Source: DATHXC01 sp035459965
Lineage (GTDB): Bacteria > Pseudomonadota > Gammaproteobacteria > Burkholderiales > Methylophilaceae
Assembly: GCA_035459965.1 (NCBI GenBank)
Contig: DATHXC010000004.1
Location: forward strand, 496,001-560,000
Length of the DNA stretch: 64,000 bases
Direction: 5' to 3'
Positions 1 through 8,615 of this stretch are shown piece by piece. A model generated the notes under the pieces. The model saw only the letters and a program-made list of their open reading frames with translations. It did not search any database and was not told where the DNA came from. The first letter of the stretch is position 1; each line of letters begins with the position of its first letter. The position numbers and the translations under genes are program-made.

Positions 1-3000
1 CGGTAGAAATGCGTACCCTTCCCGGCGTAGGTCGTCAGGTGCCAACAGTGCATTGTGGCGCCGGCGTAGTGACGCGTCGTGCCATGGAGGCAGCCACCGC
101 TGCTGGTCTTGAATTCGCTTGTGATCCGACTTCTGCTGATGCTTCATGCATAGGCGGTAACGTCGCCATGAATGCAGGCGGCAAGAAAGCCGTGCTATGG
201 GGCACCGCGCTGGATAACCTCGCCTCATGGCGCATGGTGACGCCCGATGCCACCTGGTTGGAGGTCGAGCGTCTGGATCACAATCTGGGCAAGATACATG
301 ATGTCGCTGTTGCCAGCTTCCGCGTCAGCCGTTATGGCATTGATGGCAAGACATTGCAGTCTGAGCCCGAGATATTACAGATTCCTGGCCCTAGCTTCCG
401 CAAGGTTGGGCTGGGTAAGGACGTGACTGACAAATTTCTCTCAGGCCTGCCCGGCATACAGAAAGAGGGCTGCGATGGCCTGATCACGTCAGCCACTTTT
501 ATCCTGCATCGCATGCCCAAGCATGTGCGCACAGTGTGCTTGGAGTTCTTCGGCCACGTGGCGCTGGCTGTGCCTGCGATTGTCGAGATCAAGGATTACC
601 TGGATGCGACAGAATCCACGCTGCTGGCTGGCCTGGAGCACATGGATGAGCGCTATATCAAGGCCGTAGGCTATGCCACCAAGGCCAATCGTAGCGAGCG
701 GCCCAAGATGGTGTTGATCGCCGATATCGCCAGCGATGACGAAAATGCCGTGGGCGAAGCCGCCTCGCATATCGTGCGTGTAGCCAATGCGCGCGGTGGC
801 GAGGGCTTTATCGCCGTATCTGCCGAAGCCCGTAAGAAATTTTGGCTGGATCGTGCCCGTACTGCTGCCATCGCCAAGCATACCAATGCCTTCAAGATCA
901 ACGAAGACGTGGTGATTCCATTGCCGCGTCTGGGCGATTACTCGGACGGTATCGAGCGCATCAATATCGAGCTGTCTATCAAGAATAAGCTCAAGTTGGC
1001 TGATGCGCTGGAGACTTTCCTCGCCGGTGATTTGCCGTTGCAGCAGGATGATGACACACAGGCTGATCCCGATATGCTGGTGGCCAAGCGCGAACAATCA
1101 TTACAGCTCATCCGCGAGATACGCAGCCATTGGGTCAAGATACTCGACAACCTGGATGAGCCAGCTGTCGTACTTGGCGACGAGTTCGCTAACCTGGCGG
1201 TAGAGAATATCTTCCGCGCGGTGCAGGAACACCAGGTGCGTGTGTCATGGAAGCGCGAGCTGAAAAAACCGCTGCACAGCATATTCACCGGCCGCGAATA
1301 CCAGAAGATCCTGGAGCGTTGTGACGAGATTCATAAAGAAGTGCTCAAGTCGCGTGTGTTCGTGGCGCTGCACATGCACGCGGGTGACGGCAATGTGCAC
1401 ACCAATATCCCGGTCAATTCTGATAACTACGAGATGATGCAGGAGGCGCATACCGCGGTGGCACGCATCATGAAACTAGCGGGGCACCTGGATGGCGTGA
1501 TTTCCGGTGAGCACGGTATCGGCATTACCAAGATGGAATTCCTCGATGAATCGACCATCACCACCTTTGCTAAATATAAAGAAAAGGTAGACCCGGAAGG
1601 CCGCTTTAACAAGGGCAAGCTGATGGCGGGCTCTGGCCTGCACACGGCTTACACGCCCAGCTTCGGCCTGCTGGAGCAGGAATCCATCATCATGGAGCAA
1701 TCCGCGATTGGCGAGATTGCTGATTCAATCAGCGATTGCCTGCGTTGCGGCAAGTGCAAACCGGTTTGTACCACGCATGTGCCGCGTGCCAACCTGCTGT
1801 ACAGTCCGCGTAACAAGATCCTCGGTACTTCGCTGCTGATCGAGGCCTTCCTGTACGAAGAGCAGACGCGACGCGGTATCTCTATCAAGCACTTCGATGA
1901 GTTCAACGACGTGGCCGACCATTGCACGGTCTGCCATAAGTGCCTCAACCCGTGCCCGGTCGATATTGATTTCGGTGATGTCTCGATTGCCATGCGTAAC
2001 TTCCTGCGCGAGCAGGGCAAGAAGCATTTCAACCCTGGAACTTCGCTGGCAATGACTTTCCTTAATATCAAGGATCCAGCCACCATCAAGCTGATGCGTA
2101 CTGCCATGGTCGGTGTGGGCTACAAGGCCCAGCGCCTTGGGCACTGGGCTGCAAAGAAGGTCGGCCTGCTCACCAGCTTCAAGAAACGGCCGCCAGCCAC
2201 TATCGGTAAGCCTGAAATCAAGGCGCAGGTGATCCACTTCCTGAATCGGCCCATGCCTAAAAACATGCCGACCAAGACTTCGCGCGCCCTGCTGGGGATA
2301 GAGGACGACACCATGGTGCCGGTCATCCGCAACCCGCAAAAAACGGGTGAAGATTCCGATGCCGTGTTCTATTTCCCTGGTTGCGGCTCAGAGCGCCTGT
2401 TCTCCACAGTCGGCCTAGCTACGCAAGCCATGCTGTACGAAGTCGGAGCGGTCACTGTATTGCCGCCGGGTTACCTGTGCTGTGGATATCCACAGACCTC
2501 CAGCGGTAATCATGACAAGGGCAGCCAGATCACGGCAGAAAACCGCGTGCAGTTCCACCGCATCGCCACCACGCTCAATTACCTCGATATCAAGACGGTG
2601 ATCGTGTCTTGCGGCACGTGTATGGATCAGCTGCAAAAGTACGAATTCGAGAAGATATTCCCAGGATGCCGCCTGCTGGACATTCACGAATACCTGATGG
2701 AAAAAGGCCTCAAGATCGAAGGCGTGACCGGTACCCGATATATGTATCACGATCCATGCCACAGCCCGATGAAGACCTACGCACCGCTCAAGGTCACTAA
2801 CGCGCTGATGGGGCAGGACGTCGCGCTGAACGACCGTTGCTGCGGCGAATCCGGCACCTTCGCCGTGAGCCGCCCCGATATTGCCACCCAGGTCAAAATG
2901 CGCAAGCAGGAAGAGCTGGAAAAAGGCATGCTCAAGCTCGGCCTGACGCCCGGGGCACCGGAGCAGGATGTGAAGATACTGACTTCATGCCCATCTTGCC

Positions 3001-3149
3001 TGCAAGGCTTGGCACGCTATGGTGAAGATACTGGCGTGCAGGCTGATTATATTGTGGTGGAAATGGCGAAGCATATTCTTGGGGAAAACTGGATGCAGGA
3101 GTATGTGGAGAAGGCGAATAATGGAGGGATAGAGAAGGTGTTGTTGTGA
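1..3149 (+). CDS. FAD-linked oxidase / Fe-S oxidoreductase fusion (D-lactate/glycolate dehydrogenase type), 5' partial
   Basis: The 3' part of a very large flavin and iron-sulfur oxidoreductase. The frame is open to the left edge, so the true start lies outside the window; about 1,048 residues are visible. Residues run from the FAD-binding fold into an FAD-oxidase C-terminal domain (HAGDGNVH near 455, GEHGIG near 500). Two ferredoxin-type clusters follow: CLRCGKCKPVC near 577 and CTVCHKCLNPCP near 639. Then come two CCG (heterodisulfide-reductase-like) repeats, with CCGYP near 824 and CCGESGTF near 945. This order fuses in one chain what GlcD and GlcF, or LldE-type subunits, do separately: 2-hydroxyacid oxidation with electrons passed through Fe-S clusters to the quinone pool. 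Related giant proteobacterial proteins carry an extra N-terminal DUF3683 domain, which would lie upstream. The substrate cannot be read from the sequence. No partner gene follows in the same operon. Confidence 0.88.
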   Translation, partial: VEMRTLPGVGRQVPTVHCGAGVVTRRAMEAATAAGLEFACDPTSADASCIGGNVAMNAGGKKAVLWGTALDNLASWRMVTPDATWLEVERLDHNLGKIHDVAVASFRVSRYGIDGKTLQSEPEILQIPGPSFRKVGLGKDVTDKFLSGLPGIQKEGCDGLITSATFILHRMPKHVRTVCLEFFGHVALAVPAIVEIKDYLDATESTLLAGLEHMDERYIKAVGYATKANRSERPKMVLIADIASDDENAVGEAASHIVRVANARGGEGFIAVSAEARKKFWLDRARTAAIAKHTNAFKINEDVVIPLPRLGDYSDGIERINIELSIKNKLKLADALETFLAGDLPLQQDDDTQADPDMLVAKREQSLQLIREIRSHWVKILDNLDEPAVVLGDEFANLAVENIFRAVQEHQVRVSWKRELKKPLHSIFTGREYQKILERCDEIHKEVLKSRVFVALHMHAGDGNVHTNIPVNSDNYEMMQEAHTAVARIMKLAGHLDGVISGEHGIGITKMEFLDESTITTFAKYKEKVDPEGRFNKGKLMAGSGLHTAYTPSFGLLEQESIIMEQSAIGEIADSISDCLRCGKCKPVCTTHVPRANLLYSPRNKILGTSLLIEAFLYEEQTRRGISIKHFDEFNDVADHCTVCHKCLNPCPVDIDFGDVSIAMRNFLREQGKKHFNPGTSLAMTFLNIKDPATIKLMRTAMVGVGYKAQRLGHWAAKKVGLLTSFKKRPPATIGKPEIKAQVIHFLNRPMPKNMPTKTSRALLGIEDDTMVPVIRNPQKTGEDSDAVFYFPGCGSERLFSTVGLATQAMLYEVGAVTVLPPGYLCCGYPQTSSGNHDKGSQITAENRVQFHRIATTLNYLDIKTVIVSCGTCMDQLQKYEFEKIFPGCRLLDIHEYLMEKGLKIEGVTGTRYMYHDPCHSPMKTYAPLKVTNALMGQDVALNDRCCGESGTFAVSRPDIATQVKMRKQEELEKGMLKLGLTPGAPEQDVKILTSCPSCLQGLARYGEDTGVQADYIVVEMAKHILGENWMQEYVEKANNGGIEKVLL

Positions 3150-3179
3150 TTTGGGTAGTTTAAAAATTAGGGGAATAAC

Positions 3180-3467
3180 ATGTTTTCTAAGATAGTAACT
3201 CTCGCTGCAATACTCTTTCTTGTTGGCTGTGCATCAGCGTCTAAAACATATACGGCTGAGGGAAAAGAAGGTCAAGTTATCAACTGCTCGGGTACAGCTA
3301 GGAATTGGGGCATGTGTTACGAAAAAGCTGGCCAAATTTGTGGTACAAAAGGCTATGAAGTTTTAGAGAAGACTGGAGATAAGGGTTGGGTTGCCAGTGC
3401 GAGCACAACAAGTGCTAATGCAGGCTCTACTATTTCTCGTAATCTTCTAATTCAGTGCAAGCCCTAA
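3180..3467 (+). CDS. small predicted lipoprotein of unknown function
   Basis: A 95-residue protein with a lipoprotein signal peptide: short basic start, hydrophobic stretch, lipobox LVGC with the acylated Cys near residue 17. The mature part carries four more cysteines (C36, C46, C54 and C93 approximately), which could form two disulfides in the periplasm. A good ribosome site (AGGGGA) lies 6-7 bases before the ATG. It starts 30 bases after the oxidase stop on the same strand and may be co-transcribed. Similar short CS(A/G)TARxW...CYxxAGxxCG proteins are common as hypothetical lipoproteins in proteobacteria, but I know no function. Its base composition is more AT-rich than the preceding gene. 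Confidence 0.75.
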   Translation: MFSKIVTLAAILFLVGCASASKTYTAEGKEGQVINCSGTARNWGMCYEKAGQICGTKGYEVLEKTGDKGWVASASTTSANAGSTISRNLLIQCKP

Positions 3468-3480
3468 GAGACATTCCATT

Positions 3481-3780
3481 TCGCCTCTAGGCGAGGTACT
3501 TTATTTTGCTTGTCCAAAAAAAGTACCCAAACAAAAAGACACCCCCTCCCGCTTGTATCCTGTGCTGCTCACCCTCATGGGCGTCAATCAAACTCGCCCT
3601 AGCGGCTTATAAAAATCATAAGCCACCGCGGAGCTCGAACAGGTGATTGACGAAAACTCCCAGGAGGACTCCGCTGCTCGGCGCGGTAGAAGGGGATTGG
3701 TAGGTCAACAGCGTACTTCAAGCCCAACGTCAAAAACCAAATATCACCGTCGTCATTCCCGCGAAAGCGGGAATCCATTG
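3481..3780. repeat. composite structured intergenic repeat with several hairpins
   Basis: The 409-base gap between two genes is packed with inverted repeats. TCGCC/GGCGA form a hairpin at 3481-3494. An imperfect stem GGTACTT...AAGTACC spans 3495-3527. A long-range 9-bp arm pair CGTCAATCA (3582-3590) and TGATTGACG (3644-3652) encloses a 7-bp hairpin GGCTTAT (3604-3610) / ATAAGCC (3618-3624). A separate perfect 8-bp stem with a GAAA tetraloop, ATTCCCGC/GCGGGAAT, lies at 3755-3774. From memory, both the GGTACTT-stem segment and the ATTCCCGC-GAAA-GCGGGAAT segment resemble dispersed intergenic repeats of many beta- and gammaproteobacteria. No second copy was noticed in this window. A 65-codon open frame here (3643-3840) looks like chance. 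Confidence 0.6.
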
Positions 3781-3876
3781 GTTTTATATGTATTGAGATG
3801 GCTAGAATCCAAGCTAAGTATTGATAGCATCAATAATTAGGCGCAATATTCAAGCATCCATGAGGGGAGAGATGCG

Positions 3877-4071
3877 ATGAGATGGCAATGTGGGAATGAA
3901 GATTGTCTGTTTCTTACCGATGCGGAGCCTGCTGATGTGTTTGAGGAGGATGACCGCATGTATTACAACTGTCCGCATTGCGATGAGAAGACCGAGCTTT
4001 TCCTGATCGGTGCCGATAAGGGCAGCCCCAGTTATAAAACCAATACACGAAAAATTCCTAGAGCAGCCTAA
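3877..4071 (+). CDS. small zinc-ribbon-like protein of unknown function
   Basis: A 64-residue acidic protein. Two cysteine pairs, CGNEDC (C5 and C10) and CPHC (C32 and C35), are arranged like a zinc ribbon or rubredoxin-like knuckle. The C-terminal 20 residues are polar and probably disordered. A purine-rich ribosome site GAGGGGAGAG lies just upstream. An ATG five bases earlier is out of frame. It stands alone between the repeat region and the convergent yggT gene. Its composition and strong ribosome site argue for a real gene. I do not recognise the family. Metal binding is inferred from cysteine spacing only. Confidence 0.6.
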   Translation: MRWQCGNEDCLFLTDAEPADVFEEDDRMYYNCPHCDEKTELFLIGADKGSPSYKTNTRKIPRAA

Positions 4072-4096
4072 TCTGGCTTGCCTTCAATAACTTAAT

Positions 4097-4672
4097 TCAA
4101 AACAACCGTGAAAACTGCATTTCTAGCGGTGCAATAAACAGCATTAGCAACAATTGCGCGATGATAAACACAATAATTGGCGAGAAATCAAAACCACCTG
4201 ATGATGGAATGCGTTTACGTATTGGATTAAGTATTGGCTGAGTTAACGCATCCAGAACTGGGCTAAGCGCATTGTATGGGTTGAGCCAGCTGAGTATGGC
4301 CTGTGCAATCACGGCATACAGGAATATATAGATACTCAGTTTCATGATCTCGGCCATCGCAAGCCCCAGCAGGGCCAGCCAGATTGAGCTGCCCGCGACG
4401 AGGAACGGGAAGTCGCTCAGCCAGCGTATCGCGATTAGCAGAACCAGCTGCGTAATATAAGCTAGGAACAGGCTGGAAAGATCAAGACCACGCCAGCCTG
4501 GGATAACGCGCCGTAATGGTTTTATGGCGAAGTTAGTGACGGCTACTACGGCTTGTGACACTGGGTTTTGAAATGGAGCGCCTGTCAATTGCAGGTAAAA
4601 GCGTAGTAGCACCATCAATGTGAATAAGCCAAGCAGCGTTTGCAGGATAAAAGCCAGTGCGTTTGCAATCAT
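4097..4672 (-). CDS. yggT: YggT family integral membrane protein
   Basis: A 191-residue inner-membrane protein with two YGGT repeats, each a pair of hydrophobic helices around a short conserved loop. The loops read NPVSQAVVAVTNFAIKPLRR near residue 35 and LDALTQPILNPIRKRIP near 140. Family members are linked to osmotic or membrane-stress tolerance and, in some bacteria, to cell-division positioning, but the biochemical role is not settled. It is the last gene of the minus-strand set yggS-proC-yggT, 36 bases after proC, an order conserved in many proteobacteria. Confidence 0.9.
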   Translation of the reverse strand: MIANALAFILQTLLGLFTLMVLLRFYLQLTGAPFQNPVSQAVVAVTNFAIKPLRRVIPGWRGLDLSSLFLAYITQLVLLIAIRWLSDFPFLVAGSSIWLALLGLAMAEIMKLSIYIFLYAVIAQAILSWLNPYNALSPVLDALTQPILNPIRKRIPSSGGFDFSPIIVFIIAQLLLMLFIAPLEMQFSRLF

Positions 4673-4708
4673 TTGTATATCGTTTCCTTAAGTATGCTTT
4701 ATCTAAAT

Positions 4709-5518
4709 CTATTGCTTGCCCAGCTGGTCACCCAGCTCGACAGACCTTGCTGCTGCAGCTTTTGCGGCTTTGATAATGGCAGATTTCACGGCTGCGGATT
4801 CCAGCGCCATGATGGCGCTTTCGGTAGTACCGCCTTTGGAAGTGACCTGGCTGCGCAAGGTGGCTGGTGTCTCTGCGCTCTGTGTTGCTAACTTGCTGGC
4901 ACCGATGAAGGTTTCCAGGCTTAGCAGTCTCGCCTGCTCTGGCGTTAACCCCAGCTCCAGCGCCGCCTGTTCCATTGCCTCTATAAAATAGAATACATAA
5001 GCAGGGCCGCTCCCTGAGATCGCGGTGACTGCGTCCATTTGCGATTCTTCATCCAGCCAGATGGTCTTGCCAACTGCGGAGAGGATAAGTTCGGCTTGTT
5101 CATGCTGCTTAGCGGTGACTTCGGGCATGGCGTAGAGCGCGGAAATGCCAGCCTGTATCTGTGCCGGCGTGTTGGGCATGACGCGTACTATATTCTGGTA
5201 ACCGCCTAGCCAGCGCGCTAGGTCCTGGCTACGGATGCCAGCAGCAATGGATACCAATAACTGGTTTTGCAACACGCTTCCAAGGAAAATAGACAAATCA
5301 CGCAACTGTTGTGGCTTGACGGCCAGCACTATGACATCAGAATGACTCACACTGGGCAACTGCTCGGTGACATGTACGCCAAAATCTTCACTTAGCTTGT
5401 CGCGTTTGGCGGCGTCTGATTCCACTACGCTAATAGCGGCCATAGCGAAGCCATTGGTTTTGAGCCCACTAATCATGGCTCGTGCCATGTTGCCGCCACC
5501 TATAAAACTGATTCTCAT
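4709..5518 (-). CDS. proC: pyrroline-5-carboxylate reductase
   Basis: Catalyses the last step of proline synthesis, NAD(P)H-dependent reduction of 1-pyrroline-5-carboxylate to L-proline, in the cytoplasm. The 269-residue length is typical. The N-terminal Rossmann motif FIGGGNMARAMISGL opens the protein. The C-terminal dimerisation and catalytic region shows AISGSGPAYVFYFIEAM near 170 and the family signature segment around SQVTSKGGTTESAI near 225. It lies 42 bases downstream of yggS and upstream of yggT on the same strand. Confidence 0.96.
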   Translation of the reverse strand: MRISFIGGGNMARAMISGLKTNGFAMAAISVVESDAAKRDKLSEDFGVHVTEQLPSVSHSDVIVLAVKPQQLRDLSIFLGSVLQNQLLVSIAAGIRSQDLARWLGGYQNIVRVMPNTPAQIQAGISALYAMPEVTAKQHEQAELILSAVGKTIWLDEESQMDAVTAISGSGPAYVFYFIEAMEQAALELGLTPEQARLLSLETFIGASKLATQSAETPATLRSQVTSKGGTTESAIMALESAAVKSAIIKAAKAAAARSVELGDQLGKQ

Positions 5519-5560
5519 AAATACTTTCGATCTCTACTAATTAAATTACTCAATGCTTGG

Positions 5561-6262
5561 TTATTCATTGCTTGATTTGGCCTGCCGCGCACCGAAAATG
5601 GCTGTGCCTATGCGTATCATCGTAGCACCTTCTGCAATGGCGATGGCAAAGTCATCTGACATGCCCATGGATAACGTATCCAGCCTGTATCCCTCTGCAT
5701 TCAGTTGCTGGTAAAGCGTACGTACAATAGCGAATTGTTGATGCTGTAATGCAATATCAGTAGTCGGTGCAGGTATCGCCATCAGGCCGCGCAGTTTTAG
5801 TCTTGGCAGATTTTTGATAGCGCTCACTAGCGATTCTACTTCGTGAGTCGGTACGCCACTTTTACTTTCCTCTTCACTCACATTCACCTGAATGCAGACT
5901 TGTAGCGGCGGTAAATGGTCCGGCCTTGCATCATTCAATCGCTGTGCGATTTTAAGTCTGTCTATGCCATGCACCCACGCGAAGTGCTGTGCAGTCTGCT
6001 GTGTCTTGTTGCTCTGGATCGGGCCGATGAAATGCCACTCAATATTTAGGTCGCTGAGTTGAGCCTGTTTATCCAGCGCCTCCTGTAGGTAGTTTTCGCC
6101 AAATAAACGTTGCCCCTGATTAAACGCAGTCCGAATGTTAGCGGCTGGTTGCGCCTTGCTGACGGCAATCAGCGCAATATGCTCAGTTAGCCTGCCAGCA
6201 TTTGTCACAGCCTTGTGAATACTCGCTTGCACTGCTTGCAAGCGCTCAGCAATTGTGGTCAT
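5561..6262 (-). CDS. yggS: YggS/PLPBP family pyridoxal phosphate homeostasis protein
   Basis: A 233-residue single-domain PLP-binding protein with the fold of the alanine racemase N-terminal domain. The PLP lysine is in LIAVSKAQPA near residue 35. Further family motifs are FGENYLQEA, WHFIGPIQSNKTQ near 85 and LSMGMSDDFAIAIAEGATMI near 205. It has no known enzymatic activity; family members buffer free PLP and affect amino-acid and keto-acid pools. It is the first gene of the yggS-proC-yggT set and is divergent from pilT across 44 bases, so both promoters must lie in or near this short gap. Confidence 0.95.
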   Translation of the reverse strand: MTTIAERLQAVQASIHKAVTNAGRLTEHIALIAVSKAQPAANIRTAFNQGQRLFGENYLQEALDKQAQLSDLNIEWHFIGPIQSNKTQQTAQHFAWVHGIDRLKIAQRLNDARPDHLPPLQVCIQVNVSEEESKSGVPTHEVESLVSAIKNLPRLKLRGLMAIPAPTTDIALQHQQFAIVRTLYQQLNAEGYRLDTLSMGMSDDFAIAIAEGATMIRIGTAIFGARQAKSSNE

Positions 6263-6306
6263 ATTCTCTTGATTTCATTTTTTAAAAATTATAACAGGAG
6301 CGCTTC

Positions 6307-7347
6307 GTGGATATTTCGGATTTACTGGCATTTTCAGTTAAAAACAAAGCTTCCGATTTGCATCTTTCAGCCGGTTTGCCACCAATGATTCGTGTTCACG
6401 GGGATGTGCGCAAGATCAACCTGCCTTCCATGGACCACAGTCAGGTGCATGACATGGTGTATGACATCATGAATGATGGTCAGCGCAAAATTTACGAAGA
6501 AACGCTTGAATGTGACTTCTCTTTTGAAATCCCCAATCTGGCACGTTTCCGTGTCAATGCCTTCAACCAGAATCGTGGTGCTGGCGCCGTATTCCGTACC
6601 ATTCCTTCCAAAGTGTTAACCCTTGAAGAATTGAATGCCCCGGCTATTTTCAAGGAAATAGCCAATAATCCACGCGGCATCGTGCTGGTGACTGGCCCTA
6701 CAGGCTCAGGGAAGTCCACGACGTTGGCTGCCATGGTGGATTACGTCAACGAAAATGAATTTGGCCATATCTTGACAGTAGAAGACCCGATCGAATTCGT
6801 GCATGTTTCTAAAAAATGCCTGATTAATCAGCGTGAAGTCGGGCCGCACACCCTTTCCTTTGCCAATGCCTTACGTGCCGCATTACGTGAAGACCCGGAT
6901 GTGATTCTGGTAGGTGAAATGCGCGATCTGGAAACGATACGCCTAGCCCTAAGTGCAGCCGAAACTGGTCACCTGGTGTTCGGTACCCTGCATACCAGCT
7001 CTGCTGCCAAGACGATTGACCGTATTGTGGATGTGTTCCCGGCGGCGGAAAAAGAAATGGTACGTTCCATGCTTTCTGAATCCCTGCGCGCTGTAATCTC
7101 GCAGACACTGTGCAAGAATAAAGATGAGACTGGCCGTGTAGCGGCGCATGAGATCATGATCGGCACACCAGCGATTCGTAATCTGATCCGTGAAGGCAAG
7201 GTAGCGCAAATGTATTCTGCGATACAGACCGGCCAGAATGTTGGTATGCAGACTTTGGATCAAAATCTGCAGGATTTAGTAAAACGCAATTTAATTTCTG
7301 TTGCCGAAGCCCGGGGCAAGGCCGCCAATAAGGAATCCTTTCCTTGA
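6307..7347 (+). CDS. pilT: type IV pilus retraction ATPase PilT
   Basis: The hexameric cytoplasmic ATPase that drives pilus retraction, needed for twitching motility and DNA uptake. It is 346 residues long. Walker A GPTGSGKST is near 129, the Asp box and Walker B region DVILVGEMRD near 199, His-box residues GHLVFGTLHTSSA near 223, and the PilT hallmark AIRNLIREGK near 289. Translation starts at GTG with an AACAGGAG ribosome site 6 bases upstream; no better ATG is available. It is followed after 50 bases by its paralogue pilU. Finding comEC in the same window fits a naturally transformable, twitching cell, but the pilin and secretin genes are elsewhere. Confidence 0.97.
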   Translation: MDISDLLAFSVKNKASDLHLSAGLPPMIRVHGDVRKINLPSMDHSQVHDMVYDIMNDGQRKIYEETLECDFSFEIPNLARFRVNAFNQNRGAGAVFRTIPSKVLTLEELNAPAIFKEIANNPRGIVLVTGPTGSGKSTTLAAMVDYVNENEFGHILTVEDPIEFVHVSKKCLINQREVGPHTLSFANALRAALREDPDVILVGEMRDLETIRLALSAAETGHLVFGTLHTSSAAKTIDRIVDVFPAAEKEMVRSMLSESLRAVISQTLCKNKDETGRVAAHEIMIGTPAIRNLIREGKVAQMYSAIQTGQNVGMQTLDQNLQDLVKRNLISVAEARGKAANKESFP

Positions 7348-7397
7348 TGCAGGTGCTGTTAATCGACAATAACAGGATGAATAACTAAGGTTGAATC

Positions 7398-8534
7398 ATG
7401 GATCAAGGTCAGGCAGAAAAATTCGTATTTGATTTATTACGAATGATGATTTCGAAGAAGGCATCAGACCTTTTTATTACTGCTGGCTTTCCACCAGCGA
7501 TGAAGATTGACGGCAAGATGACGCCGGTCACTACTCAGGCACTAACAGCGCAGCATGCTAAAGAGATCGCCAGATCTATCATGAATGACAAGCAGGCCTC
7601 AGAGTTTGATGCTTCCAAGGAGTGCAATTTTGCTATTGGCCTGCCTAATGTAGCCCGTTTCCGGGTCAATGCATTTATCCAGCGTGGCGCAACCGGCATG
7701 GTATTCCGTACGATTACTTCCAAAATCCCCAAGCTGGAAGAGCTCGGCCTGCCTGATGTGCTTAAAGATGTAGCGATGACCAAACGCGGTCTGGTTATCT
7801 TTGTCGGCGGTACGGGCTCTGGTAAATCCACTTCATTAGCGGCGATGGTAGGTTATCGCAACGAGAACAGTTATGGTCACATCATCACAATCGAAGATCC
7901 GGTGGAGTTTGTACATGATCACAAGAACTGCATTATTACCCAGCGTGAAATTGGGGTGGACACCGATAGCTGGTTTGCAGCACTCAAGAACACCCTACGT
8001 CAGGCGCCAGATGTAATCCTGATTGGCGAAATCCGTGATCGCGAAACCATGGATTACGCCATTGCCTTCGCTGAAACTGGCCACCTGTGTATGGCCACGT
8101 TGCATGCTAACAGTACTAATCAGGCCCTGGATCGCATCATTAATTTCTTCCCTGAAGAGCGCCGACATCAGTTGTTGATGGACTTGTCATTGAATGTGCG
8201 TGCTTTCGTTTCTCAGCGCCTGATTCCAAAGAAGGAAGACAAGGGCCGTGTAGCTGCGATGGAAATCATGCTCAATTCCCCATTGATTTCCGACCTGATT
8301 TTCAAGGGTGAGGTGCATGAGATTAAGGAAATTATCGCCAAATCGCGCGAGCTTGGTATGCAAACTTTTGACCAGGCACTTTTTGACCTGCATGAGACTG
8401 GCAAGATCAGTTACGAAGATGCCTTACGCAATGCAGACTCTGTGAATGATATCCGCCTCAAGATCAAGCTTGAGGGCAAAGGCGCCCAGGATAAGGATAT
8501 GTCAGCAGGGTTGAGTAGTTTGGGTATTGTCTAG
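7398..8534 (+). CDS. pilU: PilT-dependent accessory retraction ATPase PilU
   Basis: A 378-residue paralogue of PilT that assists retraction under load. Walker A GGTGSGKST is near 136, Walker B region DVILIGEIRDRETM near 206 and the His-box segment GHLCMATLHANSTNQ near 228. It has the longer PilU-type C-terminal tail, which lacks the AIRNLIRE motif of PilT (NSPLISDLIFKGEVHE stands there). Transcription very likely ends at the strong palindromic terminator that begins 20 bases after the stop. Confidence 0.95.
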   Translation: MDQGQAEKFVFDLLRMMISKKASDLFITAGFPPAMKIDGKMTPVTTQALTAQHAKEIARSIMNDKQASEFDASKECNFAIGLPNVARFRVNAFIQRGATGMVFRTITSKIPKLEELGLPDVLKDVAMTKRGLVIFVGGTGSGKSTSLAAMVGYRNENSYGHIITIEDPVEFVHDHKNCIITQREIGVDTDSWFAALKNTLRQAPDVILIGEIRDRETMDYAIAFAETGHLCMATLHANSTNQALDRIINFFPEERRHQLLMDLSLNVRAFVSQRLIPKKEDKGRVAAMEIMLNSPLISDLIFKGEVHEIKEIIAKSRELGMQTFDQALFDLHETGKISYEDALRNADSVNDIRLKIKLEGKGAQDKDMSAGLSSLGIV

Positions 8535-8553
8535 ATAGCTATCTACAAATATA

Positions 8554-8600
8554 AAACCCTAACAAAAAGCCCCAGTGAATGGGGCTTTTTGTTAGGGTTT
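8554..8600. terminator. bidirectional intrinsic terminator between pilU and pyrC'
   Basis: A perfect 20-bp inverted repeat (arms 8554-8573 and 8581-8600, 7-base loop AGTGAAT). Its core GCCCC/GGGGC is flanked by A and T runs on both sides, so it can terminate both convergent transcription units. Confidence 0.93.
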
Positions 8601-8615
8601 TAGGTGCTGATTAAT

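Noticed and set aside
1725..2339. 204-codon minus-strand frame inside the large oxidase gene
   Set aside because: It is antisense to conserved Fe-S and CCG domains; typical shadow frame in a GC-balanced gene.
3643..3840. 65-codon open frame within the intergenic repeat region
   Set aside because: It starts inside one arm of an inverted repeat, encodes a low-quality Arg/Ser-rich peptide and has no good ribosome site.
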